Assembly: GCA_036172665.1 (NCBI GenBank)
Contig: CM069872.1
Coordinates: 53,988,101 to 54,052,100, forward strand
Direction of reading: 5' to 3'
Source of the DNA: Prosopocoilus inquinatus
Taxonomy: Eukaryota; Arthropoda; Insecta; Coleoptera; Lucanidae
Length of the DNA stretch: 64,000 bases
Each line of letters begins with the position of its first letter. Position 1 is the first letter of the stretch. Of this stretch, positions 1-12,500 are shown piece by piece. The translations under genes and the position numbers were made by a program. A model generated the notes under the pieces. It did no database searches. It saw only the letters and a program-made list of their open reading frames with translations, and was not told where the DNA came from.

Positions 1-584
1 AAAAAAGAGGAAGAAGGATGGAAATATCGCCGCTGCAACGTCGGAAAAAACAAAAACTAAGCGCCGTTATTGCTGCGTGCGCTGCGGAGGTAAACAACAC
101 GATTAACCTCGTTCTCGTTCTCTGAAATCCAACCGCCGCCGCCGGAGCACCATCACTCGATATCATCATCCCGGGGAGCAAATAAACAAATTTTAAAGTG
201 CACTTCGCTGCGATAATATTTGCTCGTAGATTCCCTCGGGAGAAGGGGGGAGTGGAGGGGTTGGTGGAACTTATCTGGGGTTCCCATCGCCGCCGGTCCC
301 CACACACCGTCAAACAAAATTGTTTTCACCGTTTTGTCTAATTTTGCGCTAATTTTTTTTCTGCGAGTGGTACTGCGCTTGCCCCCTCACCCTCATGTTC
401 ACTGAGCGCGGATTCGGACCCCCACCAATCAATGTCAAAGTTTTGCGCGCAAACTGATTCTTAATTTCCAGCGTCAAAAGTATATTTCTCCGCGTTTCTT
501 TTGTTAACAATCCGCACCCGTTGCGGCTGAGCTATTGAAGTTGATTACCACGGGGTAACAAATTAGTATAACTCAGAAGACAGA
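1..584. other. non-coding leader of window
   Basis: No coding region or structured RNA is recognisable here. The stretch mixes A-rich, GC-rich (CCGCCG) and pyrimidine-rich sequence. It is probably intronic or 5' flanking DNA of the Mxd-like gene whose exons appear from 9545 onward, but nothing in the stretch itself proves that. Confidence 0.4.
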
Positions 585-1775
585 GTACTGTTACACTGTT
601 CACTTCATTATCGCTGCAGACTTCGTATGAGTAACATGTTCACGCTGTAGACACCGTACGAGTAACATGCTCACTTTATTATCGCTACAGACATCGTACG
701 AGTAACATGTTCACTTCATTATCGCTACAGACATCGTATGAGTAACATCACGGTCTATACAGTCGTTTCACTGGCGCTAGTTTCACCTTATAGAACACGT
801 TTTTTTCGTCGTAACTCATAGCTGAATGCGCAGTAGTCTACGGCTCATAGATTGGAGGTTTGTTTACGTTTGCCACGTGCTTGGGGAAGTTAAGCTCAGA
901 GTATGAGAGGAATATCGTGGTAAATATATCTACTGCGTAGTGTAAAATGTGTAAAAATAAAGTAATAATGGAAACACACAGGAGTTATTTTATATTTTCA
1001 CCAGATAGAAGCAGGTAAGATAATTTACAGAGCTGGCACGAAAATAAAATCGAATCGCGACGGAATGCGCAGTGAATCTTTTTCCGACACGATATCAAAG
1101 GTACCGACACGAAGTGAAACGACTGTGTAGACTGTGGTAACATGTTCACGCTGTAGACACCGTACGAGTAACATGTTCATTTTATTATCGGTGTAGACAT
1201 CGTACGGCTAACATGTTCACTTCATTATCGCTACAGACATCGTATGAGTAACATCACAGCCTATACAGTCGTTTCACTGGCGCTAGTTTCGCATTATAGA
1301 AAACGTCTTTTTCGTCGTAACCCATAGCTGAATGCGCAGTAGTCTACGGCTCATAGATTGGAGGTTTGTTTACGTTTGCCACGTGCTTGGGGAAGTTAAG
1401 CTCAGAGTATGAGAGGAATATCGTGGTAAATATATCTACTGCGTAGTGTAAAATGTGTAAAAATAAAGTAATAATGGAAACACACAGGAGTTATTTTATA
1501 TTTTCACCAGATAGAAGCAGGCAAGATAATTTACAGAGCTGGCACGAAAACAAAATCGAATCGCGACGGAATGTGCAGTGAATTTTTTTCGGACACGATA
1601 ATCAAAGGCACCGACACGAAGTGAAACGACTGCGTAGACTGTGGTAACGTGTACACGCTGTAGACACCGTACGAGTAACATGTTCATTTTATTATCGGTG
1701 TAGACATCGTACGGGTAAAATGTTCACTTCATTACCGCTGTAGACATCGTACGAGTAACATTGCTTGCATAACGT
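585..1775. repeat. 510-bp higher-order repeat with 48-bp subrepeats
   Basis: Blocks of a roughly 48-bp subrepeat (core GTACGAGTAACATGTTCAC followed by a TTATCG tract) occur at about 625-755, 1135-1260 and 1645-1765, spaced about 510 bp apart. The roughly 380-bp spacers at 755-1135 and 1262-1645 are near-identical to each other. For example, both contain GTTTACGTTTGCCACGTGCT. This is a tandem duplication of a composite unit, about 2.3 copies. No open frame is conserved between copies. Confidence 0.85.
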
Positions 1776-1865
1776 TCCGGGAATTTGTGCTGAATTATTT
1801 AGAGCAATGCAGTTTGACGACTGGAATTTGATCGACTCCTCGTGCCCTCCGACCTCGTAACTCCG

Positions 1866-2712
1866 CGCGCATGTAAATGTTGACACAATCTCTTGAATTG
1901 CGCATAAATTACATCGCCGAGGAAGAAAAAGAAGAAGAAGAAGAAGCAGTGCCGGGAGTCGCGGATATCGACGAAGATCAAAACAAGCTTGAAACTAAGC
2001 GCCACGACTTTTCCTAGAAATTCGAGATGGGACACTGACTGTGATGATTTAACGCGCGACGCCGGCCCGACCGGTACGTCACAGCCCCAATTCATGTATC
2101 CGGCGGTCGGAATAATTCGTCGACAACAAAGAATCTGGGGGATAACAGGATGTATAAGCGACCTGTCGCGGAAAGGGACTCACGACAGAAGACAGTGAAC
2201 AAAGAAGTCACGCTCGGGGCCAATTTTATAAATAAATTAGTTTCAGGTGTTTCAAATAAATTACTTTATGAACCATCCGACGCTGGGTACCGTCGCGATT
2301 AGATTTTTTTTTATAAAACAAGAAAAACTACGGAAATTATTAGCACACCTAAACTGTTATGCGCAATCCATTTCCAGTCGTAGTAAGCGGCGTACCCTCC
2401 CGAAGGTCATCAGTTTGCGACAGTTGGTACAAGCGACGTAACTGAAGTTCGACGTTTCCGACGGCCATCAGTGTGCGACAGTTGGTACATGCGACGTAAC
2501 TGAAGTTCGACGTTTCCGGAGGCCATCAGTGTGCGACAGTTGGTACAAACGACGTAACTGAAGTTCGACGTATCCAAGAGTGGCGGCGTTGCCCCTTGAC
2601 ATTTGTTCGTGACTATCAACTGATCCGTTTGGACTCCGAAATCGCAACGTTCCCAATGGTTACTTGTTTAGCGTACGTTGTAGTATGATGTAAATATTCC
2701 GGCACGTGCTTG
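1866..2712. repeat. dispersed 0.9-kb element, copy A
   Basis: This stretch is near-identical in order and sequence to 5550-6460. Both copies start near GCGCGCATGTAAATGTTGAC, then have a GAA-rich tract, a unique middle and an internal minisatellite of about 59 bp (core AACTGAAGTTCGACGTTTCC). Both end near ATGATGTAAATATTCCG. Here the minisatellite has about three copies at 2405-2590. No transposase or reverse transcriptase is visible, so it is probably a non-autonomous transposable element or a segmental duplication. Confidence 0.75.
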
Positions 2713-4559
2713 CTTGAATTTGATCGACTCCTCATGCCCTGGAAAGCGCAAATATCATTTTAATCGAGATCTGTTTGATTAACAGGTGTGGTGATTTACG
2801 GCGCAGTTTGACGACGTTATTTCTTTCTCTCCCTCACTCTCTCATCTGGTACCGCTTTCATTATGAACTTTTATTGCTGGATTTTCTTTTGGTTGGGTCT
2901 TCTTCCTGGCCGCTCGATTATTTTATTTTATCTGGCCGTCATTTAAATGATGTCGCCCTCCCCCGTGCCCCCCTCACAACCTACTTTTCTTCTCCTGTCT
3001 TTCGTTTGAAGGAGAGAGAGAGAGAGAGAGAAGAAAATTAAATCGGCGAAGCATGTGCGACCCGCAGAATTTTCAAAACAAAAGAACGTCAGTCCTGGGT
3101 GTAACAACAGATGGACAGACCCCTAACTAAAGACGTCACCGCCACGACCTACATTCGTTCTTCTTTCCTCTTTTTTTTTATTTTTTAAAGAAAAGGAAAA
3201 GAAATGAAATCGGCAAAACAAACGAATTAACAAAACCGGTAGTAATTAATAACGAAGAAAGAAAAGGGTGGAAAGGATTGAAAAGATTAATAATTCGCGT
3301 TATATAGGGTGTTCAAAAAAAAAGAAATGTAGGACAAACCCAGATCAAAAACAAAGAACTCGAACGTCGAACACGGTCTTTAAATTTTCGCACGTCGATT
3401 ATGTTGTTTTTTTTCGCCATTGCGATTATATGAAAGCGTCCGTCCGTCCGTGCGTCGATCGGACGTAATTAAATAGGCGCGCGCCGCGTCGCGTCGCCGG
3501 TGAATTACGGGCGGCCATTACGCCCGTTCCGAACGTATCGAACTGTCACATAAAAGGCGATTTACGGGCCCGCGGCTTTTTCGCCGCGGCCGTATAACGC
3601 CGCGCTCAACCTTTCTCCGCCCCCCCCCACATCCCTCCGGCCTCCGCCACCTCATTTGAATTTATAAAACGCGCAGCGCATGCATTATTTATTAATTTCG
3701 GAAAATCATAAAACGCCCGCTTTTTTTTTTCTTCTTCGAGCTTTTCTTTTCATCATGTACCAAGATGGCGAGCGGCGGGGGTTGTAAGGAAGTGTCAAAG
3801 TTAAGCGGCGGTTACGGCACTAATCACTGCCGCCAACCACCCAACTAAAAAAGAGCACTCGCCGTGGCGTCGCGTCGGTGTCGTTCGCGCGCGATGCTCG
3901 AGCAATAATCCTATAGGTTGAACGTCCTTGGATGTGAAATCTGAATGAAGTTAGTCACAGCTTACAATCACCGTTGCCAACCGGAATGGTATTCCGAGAA
4001 GTGGGGGTAGGGGTGTTATTTGTATTTGTAACGTGCGTTTGACGCGGCGATAGACACTGACAGGGCTGACAACCGTGTAACATTGCGTTATTGCACGAAC
4101 GAATCGCACCGCGCGGGCGTACTCTCCCGCCGTCTGTCAGAATCACCACCGGGTGTTATTACTGCAGTTGACCCAGAAATGCCACGCGCAGGTAGAAATT
4201 ATGTTGGCAACATAACTCACCACTCCCCACCCTCCAGGCAAAATCCCCTTTCTTTCTTTTAACCTGCAAGTACAATATCGTCGTTTCTCGTTTAAGACAG
4301 AAAAAATAATCAACTAGCAATTTCTGAGTGAGTGAGTCATGCAAACAAAACCCATCTCCGTACCTACGACCTTGACTTACTTAACAAGATCTGATTGTCC
4401 AATAATAGTTCGTAATTCATGATTCATAGTCAATTCATTTGTCACGTCAATAACAGTTGTCGGCATGAGATGAGATGAACATCTGGATGATCTCGCGGAA
4501 ATGAGTTCACCCAAATTATATAAATACCGAACGTTTCTGACTGCTCCAAAGAGTAAAAA
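2713..4559. other. non-coding, GC-rich block with GA microsatellite
   Basis: No gene is recognised. There is a (GA)n microsatellite at about 3011-3031. A GC-rich, CpG-dense segment lies at about 3470-3900 and contains the YY1-like string AAGATGGCGAGCGG near 3771. The GC-rich part could be a regulatory region or CpG-rich promoter, but I see no adjoining coding exon. Confidence 0.35.
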
Positions 4560-5030
4560 AGAACTTTTCAATCAATCAATCAATCAAATTACAAGCAAAT
4601 ACCATACCCTCCAATCGCGGGGGGGGGGGGGAGAAGAGGGCTCTTCAAGGGCGAATAGTAACAACAACTAAGATCCGCAACGCCAACGGCGGCGTCCATC
4701 AGGCGTAGAAACAGCGACGCCACTTGATGGGTGAATCGAGCTAGCGATATAGTTAATGATTGAAGGTCCAAGGCTCATTCTAGGGGCGTAGGTAGAGCTT
4801 TCAAGCAATCAAACTACAAAAATATACCATACCCTCCGATCGGTGGTGGGTGGAAGACGGCACGGCCTCTTCAAGGGCGAATCGTAATAACGATTGATAT
4901 CCAGGTACAACGGCGATGCGACGGCGTCCAACATTGGTGGAAACTGCGACGCTACTTGATGGATGAATCGAACTGACGATTTAGTTTAACGTTTGAAGGT
5001 CCAAAGCTAGTTGTAGGGGTGTAATCGGGG
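4560..5030. repeat. 225-bp tandem duplication
   Basis: Two diverged tandem copies lie at about 4575-4795 and 4800-5030. Each contains ATACCATACCCTCC, then a G-rich tract, CTCTTCAAGGGCGAAT, a GACGCCACTTGATGG-like segment and TTGAAGGTCCAA. The first copy holds a run of at least 10 G (4620-4631). Function is unknown. Confidence 0.8.
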
Positions 5031-5549
5031 TTTGTTTAAAAAAAATCTGCGTATTTAACTCGGTCGCGAAACAACTCTGAGTTCGCCGAATCCTTGCGAT
5101 GCTCGCGTTCCAGTTTCATTGCTCGCGTGATTGTTTTTCGCCTTTCATAACTGGAACGTGATTACGCACTGATTGCACACGTAAAGTTTAAGTGCGTCAA
5201 TTATTTGCGTAATTTTTAAATTGTTTTACAAAAGAATCTCAATCTCAAAAGTTTTCTTTTTGGCACATTTCAAGTCGAAACCGATCACGACACGACGACG
5301 CGACGTCCAGAAGTATCTAAGGGGGGATGTTCCGCGGTGAAATCGTGCCTCGCTTGTTTATTAGCATAGGTCGTGGCACTCTTGGATGCAAGATAAACGT
5401 TGACACAACCGTGCCGCTAGTTTTTCCGGTTCTCGTTGCGCTCGGCTCTGTAAAAGGAGCGCGCGTCGTAAATTTGCTTTCTACGTTTTCGATATCTTGC
5501 ATAAATACCATTTAGCCAACCGGTCGCGCAGGCGATTTTTTTTTCCGCG

Positions 5550-6460
5550 CGCATGTAAATGTTGACATAATCTCTTGAATTGCGCATAAATTACGTCGCC
5601 GAAGAAGAAAAGAAGAAGAAGAAAGAGAAGCAGTGCCGGTAGTCGCGGGGATCGTCGAAGATCAAAGCAAGCTTGAAACAAAACGCAACGTCTTTTCCTA
5701 GAAATTTGGGATGGGACACTGATTGTAATGATTTAACGCGCGACGCCGGCTCGACCGGTACGTCACAGCCCCAATTCATACATCCGGCGGTCGGGATAAC
5801 TCGTCGACAACAAAAAAATCTGGGGGGATAACAGGACGTATAAGCGACCTGTCGCGGAAGGGGGACTCACGACGGAAGATAGTGAACAAACAAGTGTCAC
5901 GCCCAGGGCCAATTTTGTAAATAAATTAGTTTCAGGTGTTACAAATAAATTAGTTTATTAACTGTCCGCCGCGATTAGATTTTTTTTTATGAAACAAGAA
6001 AAACTACGGAAATAATTAACACACCTAAACTGTTATGCGTAATTTATTTCCAGTCGTAGTAAATGACGGCGTACCCTCCCGAAGGTCATCAATGTGCGAG
6101 AGTTGGCACAAGCGACGTAACTGAAATTCGTTCTTTTCCGAAGGTCATCAGTGTGCGACAGTGAGTATACAAGTGACGTAACTGAAGTTCGACGTTTCCG
6201 AAAGTCATCAGCATGCGACAGTTGGTACAAGCGACGTAACTGAAGTTCGACGTTTCCGAAAGTCATCAGCGTGCGACAGTCGGTACAAGCGACGTAACTG
6301 AAGTTCGACGTATCCGCGAGTGGCGGCGTTGGCCCTTGACGTTTATTTGTGACTACCAACTGATCTATTTTGGCTCCGAAATCGCAACGTACCCAGCTGT
6401 TTCTCATCGCACGTTACATTATGATGTAAATATTCCGTATTCCGGCACGTGCTTAGGCTT
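5550..6460. repeat. dispersed 0.9-kb element, copy B
   Basis: This is the second copy of the element at 1866-2712, about 3.7 kb away in direct orientation. The internal 59-bp minisatellite is longer here (about 6070-6320, about four units). Small indels and point changes show that the copies are old. A 124-codon minus-strand open frame (6033-6407) simply translates the minisatellite and is not credible as a gene. Confidence 0.75.
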
Positions 6461-9400
6461 TAAGTTGATAATAACATTTTCTTTAGTTTTAGTTTAGTTT
6501 AATTTAAGTAAAGTGGATTATCGCACGTACACATTTTGTGCAGGCCAGTACTGAACCTCGCTTAGTATTATTTAAGATGAATGTGTTAACATTTCATTCC
6601 GGAAGTGTAGGTTAGGTATATTATTTTAGGCTCGCCGGGCTACTGTATACCGTTGCATATTTAAAACATACTTGTGTGTCTGTATACGTGTACCTCTTGT
6701 GTATTGCTGCGTCGTTTTAAACACGGGAGTGTCAAAGTTTTTCCTGAAAGTTCTTTTTCGAATGTCGGCGCACGCTGTGAACGCCCTTGGGAATCGGTTT
6801 TAGGTACGCGGTGATCAGCTCGGGTTGCCCTTAATATTTTGTAAGCCCTTCCTACTTCATCGGAGTTCGGGACAGCTCTCAGAGCGCTAACTTGCCACCA
6901 TATTTCGGAATCAGGTGGTCAGGAGATTACGTAATTGTACTTACGTGGTAGCACCGCTCCACGTTCTTTCTTTGCTTCTGCGCCAAGCGACTAATATCTT
7001 TAGGGATGTGACGCAATATTGTGCGCCACCTGTTATCATCGTTGTCATTTACGTCATCGTCTTTTGTTACAGTGTTGCTCTCACTTTAAAAAATTAAGGT
7101 CTTGCGGCGTTTTTCGCGCGTTAGCCAACGCAGTTATGTCTCGTTAACGGCCTTCGCAGCAGTTAATTTATTTACAAGTTAAGCTTCGAGGGTGGCGGGG
7201 TGGGGTGTATATACCCCGAGGACTTCTGGTTTAAATTAAATATTGGCCTTCCAATTTCAATTTCATCGATGCGTATCAAATCAATTCTCACTCGCCCGTC
7301 ACGGTCGAGCTGCCGGCATCGTGCCGAAGTTAATTTCCACGGCACCGGGAGATAGTACACGAAATCGCCAGCTGCTTTACGATGACCTTGATGCGTAATG
7401 CAGTTATTAAGTTTACTCTGAATGTTTTCGGTGCGTTTTATCTTACGAAATTAAAAGTTTGTTGTATTATTGAAATAAAAATGAGAATTGATTTCGTTTC
7501 GCGCTTCCTGCGGACCCGAACTTCTTCCGAAACGCGCACACAAAGGCCGCGCGCAAGAAGCAGCCAAAGACAAAGGCGTGAGGGGCATGGGGGGGGGGGG
7601 GGTTCGTGCTACACGAACGTGACATCGCGGCGCGCGCGGGCGTTCATCGAGCGCTAATTAATTATTGAAGTCGGCGTACAATTGCCGAGATGTTCCATAC
7701 AATCCGCTAATGGAGCCCCCATTGCAGCTGCATTGTGTATGACATCTCGCTGAATGTGTACCCGCTTTGTGTAATCTGACAATGCCAGGGTGGTGGGGAG
7801 GGGGTGAGCGAGGGAGCAACCGGAGCCGCCGCTTATGCTAAAAGCTTGGATGCACTCGTTCGGACGACGCGACGGTTGTATTACAGTTGAATAATAAATA
7901 AATATTATGCGCTGCGAGGGGCGCCACAATGCAGGACGGACAGGTAAAAAAAAAATTAGCTCGCGCGCCATCTACGGGAAATAAATCGAATGAACTTGGA
8001 TTAAAAAAAACGACGGCCGGCGCGGCCTCCCCTCTCGCATGCCAGATTGAAACGCTGTCGTGCGAAACTTGCGGGATGATAACGATGCAAAATATATGAG
8101 ACTGCACTTTGTGGTATTAATTATTCCAGCCTGTAACGTGCGCGGGCACTTGTTTTGGATGCAAATGCACGATATGAAAGGTGCATGAACCTAAGGAGCA
8201 GTTTCAATCGATTTTGTTTTTGTTGAGAAATATTATTAACTCCGGGAGTGATTTTCCAATGTTGCCGATGAGTGTCCAGGTTAACGACAGCCGACGCGAC
8301 GTGAAGCCTGTTGCGGTTCGAAATGTGTACCTGTACAGCCTCGACCACGTGTAAATAAAACTCCACTCAAGTCGTACACATTCTCGTTAGGAAGGATAGT
8401 CGGAGAAAAAACAAACGGAACAAAGAAATCAATTATAAGCATGGGTCGCAAGGACGTCGTCATCTAATTACCTCAGTTTTTCAGTGCAGAGACGGTCAGT
8501 TCGCTCGGAAGAATTTGCTTGGTGTACAAACCAAGCGTCACTTAAGGCTCAAAGTATTTGCATTAAAATAAAATCCACGTCAGACGCGTACGGAAACATG
8601 CTCAACGAGCGAAATTCTGAACCGTAACGCTTTTATTTTATTTTTTTCGATTAACCTAAATAAACCATCACGCATGGTCAACGAAGCATCAATTTCGTGT
8701 TTTTCTTTTTTTTTTTTTCTTTTTTTGGTCGCCGTCGAGACAATGCTTTTTTTCAAATTACACAAATTTCGTTCTGTTTGAAACGTAATCGCACGTTTCA
8801 AGTTAACGTCCGCGGGGGAGAAGGGGCGAGGGGGTGGGGGAATCAATAGTTTCGGATTTTCTTGGGACGAGCCGAACGTGAAACCTTTGAAACGACTCCA
8901 AATTCTTCGCCGGACGCTATTTTTGCGCGCCGCGAAATTAAACACCGGACGACGCGCAAGGGTTTCTTTCTCTTTTTACTTTAATTATCGCTTGCGTCCT
9001 AAACTTCGGGAAAAGCTCGGCGGTTGCCTATTTTCGAGGGGGCGGGGGTTGGTTATGCCAACACGGAAACGTATTGGGATTAAATGAGGCGTCACTAATC
9101 GAATTGCGCGCCGTCGTCGCTGATCGTGACGCGTCGCTCTCTCTAGTATTAATTAATCTGCCTAATTAAGCTGCATGAAATGAACTGTCGTGTCGTCGAC
9201 GGAAGGCGGCGCGCGCTCGCTTTTTCTGGGCGCTTAATTATTTAGACGTCAGCGGTTACAAAGGCGCGCCGCGGCGTTGACACGTGACGTCGTGAAGAGG
9301 ACGCGCGCTCCGATACTTCGGAGCCCCAAATAATGTCATTGCGATTACGTGCGGTCGCTCTTATTTCTTTTTCGGAGCTTCCGCTTCCGAAAGCTCATTG

Positions 9401-9544
9401 AACGACGTATTTGAGAAAGAGAAAGCTTTGGGCCGTACATCTCATTACTTTTATATTTTTTTAATTTGAATTTGCGAGAGCCCCTCGCGGCTCATTTGGG
9501 CTTATTTCGACCCAAACTTTGAATATTTTTTTTCCTCGTTTCAG
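6461..9544. other. non-coding sequence upstream of Mxd-like bHLH exon
   Basis: No exon is identified. The preceding Mxd exon should encode the start of the basic region and end in AG of a split Arg codon, but I could not find it between 1 and 9544. The stretch has several ATTA/TAATTAA clusters (about 7640-7660, 9150-9240) that resemble homeodomain-type sites. It also holds a G-run at about 7590 and a T-rich tract at 8700-8725. Confidence 0.4.
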
Positions 9545-12500
9545 ACGTGCACACCTGCGAAACTGCCTGGAGAAACTCAAGGACATGGTGCCATTAGGAC
9601 CCGAAGCTTCGAGACATACCACCTTAGGACTTCTAACGAAAGCGAAGAGGTTTATTAAGGTGAGCCGCATCGAAAATTATTTCCGTCGCTCCTAACCGAA
9701 TGCGAACGTTATTTAGTAAGTTAGCGGGTTTCTGGGACACGCCGTGCGCTGTATATCGTCTACTATGACATCACACCAATTTTCCGCATAAATTCAACAA
9801 GGAAACTAAAATAGTGGCAGTTTATTGCTCTCAAGATAAGTTGAAAAGTGGTTATTTAATCTTCAACTGTAAATCAAACGATCATGATTTTTAATGCGGC
9901 CTCGATTAACCTAAAAACACTGACTCAAATTATAGCTAACGCAGAAAGAAATTAAATCCACGAATGTTAATTAGCTAGTGGATTTCTGGGACACACTGTA
10001 CGTATATCGTCAGCTTTAACGTCACTTCAAAATAAATTTCAAAGCGCTTACGGTGTTTGTGATTCTTGCTCGTCGTCCGGAGTTGAGACGATCGACACGA
10101 TGACTTTTTAGTTCGATAACCTTTTGGGCCGTTTAGTACTTATTTGGTAACTTGCATCGGATACGCACAACATCGTCCGCGAATGAAGGGTGTTATCACC
10201 TAGCGCTAGTGACAATTATTATGTACAAAATAATAAACGATAAACCATAAAATAGCGAGAATATGAAACAAATGAAAAAGCTTTTTAAAATTGGCAGTAC
10301 AGATTAAAAAGAAAACCTGAAACAAAATACGACGTGCTACGCGCTAACGATAAAATTTGCTGGACGGATGAAAGAAAAGCCTGAAAATAATACGTCGTTC
10401 ACTAAGAGTTGCCGAAAGGACACTGAAAACGACTACTTATCGAACAAACGGGTTTTCTGCGAAACTCGCCGAACAAAAAAAAATCCAACAACACAATGTC
10501 GGTTTGCCAAAAGCTGGAATGTAAGGTTCCCAAGTCAACGTACCCCACGAAAGGTGGCAATGCCCACGCAATCCGACTCAAGCGTGGGTTATTTCGGAAG
10601 AGAAGGAAAATCTGACGAAATTCACTCTCACTCATGCCAACGTACAGATTTAACAAATATTTATAATGAAAAGATACCTACGGAGAAACGGCCGTAACAA
10701 GGCCCGGCAACAGACGAAGTCAATCGCGACAAGAGAATATCTACGACGACTACTTGAGAGGACAAGGACGAGCTGAGGGGCGATGAAACGTTGAGAGGAC
10801 TGGTTGTTTACCCAAACAACCGCACTCTTTGACTGTTTGCCCCTACATATCTTTGGCAAACAGTCAAAGAATGCGGTTGTTTCTCATTCTCGAGTGGATG
10901 TAATTCAAACCGATTGGTTTCTTTTGTAAATCGTAATGCATGTACTCGTTCGAGTTTTGGTAAGACGTTTCCTAAAGTCCCAGCTCAGTGGAGAAGGCAG
11001 TGGGAGTCGTTCAAGCCCGACTGGTTTTAAATCTCTTTTAAATTGCGGGTTCACCCGCTCGATTTTAGTAAGCCGTTGTTATATGAAGTCCCAGCTCAGT
11101 GGAGAAGGGCGTGTGTACCGGGATTTTCAAGTTTACCGCCCGCTATTTTTATATTTAAGAGTTTTGGAAAATTGCCGCCCGAAATTTATTTATACTTTTT
11201 TCTGTTTAATACGTACTCAATCCGTCGGGGCGAGCGCGTGTCGAAATTTATTACGGGCGCGCGCGCGAATTTCTCAGACCAGCGGCGGGAAGTCGACGCA
11301 CCCCCTCTCGCTACATAAACATCTATGATTTGCGTACAGCCGCTGAAAGTTAAATTTCCGGGCGCTCCGGGTGCACCGGATCTCTCTGCTCCTCGGTCGT
11401 ATCGATCGCCCGAACACGGCCACTATGGTAACAACAAAAGCGGTCACGCTGGCTGCAATTTCGGCTGTGACTGTACGACACCAACCACGTCGGCTTTATT
11501 AGCGCCGCGCGATGAGGAAAAGAGGATTTTCGCCCGCATTCCCCCACACCCCTCCCCACGCCGCTGCCCGTCTTAATCAGCCATAAAAATAAATAAAAGT
11601 TTGAGAGGGAAAAACTTGGAATTTCTATGAAATGAGAGATTTTTTTCCACCTTACAATTAAACAAAATTCCCCGGACATCACCTCAGACAGACCGGGACA
11701 TCGCCTGTTACGGTTCTGGAAAATGATTTTTTTTTCAAGCATAATGCCAAATTGCACGGATGAAACAATTAATTAAAACGTGATACTCGAATATAAGGGG
11801 TTACGAAATTAAAAGCGATTTTTAAAGAGAGGGAGAGAGAGAGAGGGGCGCTACCACCTAAACGAAGTTAAACACGATGCAATACACCAGGTCAGGTATC
11901 CAGCTGTTGTCTCGGCCCGGCCCCCTAGCAAGCAGCCTTACTCGCTGGGACCGATGCCCAACGACGTTGTTCTGCTGGGTCTGCCTAACAACATGCCCGG
12001 AAGATGCTATAGATATTTTGCACAGGCAAAAATTTCCCTAAGTGTACAACGAAGACGACAACTCACCGAGCGTTCTCCCCCTCGCCCCCTCCGCCTTTTT
12101 TGTTTAGGGGAAGGAACAAACGAACCGGGATTCGAAAAGCGTACGGCTCAAAGTCAACAGCGCGGTTCGATTAATGCAGTCGGCGATCTATGATAATTAA
12201 ATAAACAAGCGGCCGCTGATGAATCGCCCCGTTTCTATTTCGGGGGCGCACCGAAATGCATGCACGGCGGCGCCGTTACGATCCGATTGATTGATTGCGT
12301 GTGCACACATTTGCGTTTTTATCGGCGGTGCGCGCGGGCCGTCCGCCGATCGATCCGATCCACCGCCGCCGCCACCGGATGATTTAAAATCGTCGGTTTA
12401 CGGCGAGGATCACGAGAACGTAAACGCTCTCTCGTTTATTATGCGCGGATTTGATTGAGTTCCGTTCGTGTCAAATTCGGACGGACGGACAGACGTTAAT

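Noticed and set aside
10368..10697. 109-codon plus-strand frame
   Set aside because: It has no domain, codon use is unremarkable, it lies within a repeat-rich intron, and a comparable frame exists on the other strand.
12120..12195. possible tRNA 3' half on the minus strand (TTCGAATCCCGG)
   Set aside because: The T-arm stem does not pair and no anticodon or acceptor stem can be built upstream.
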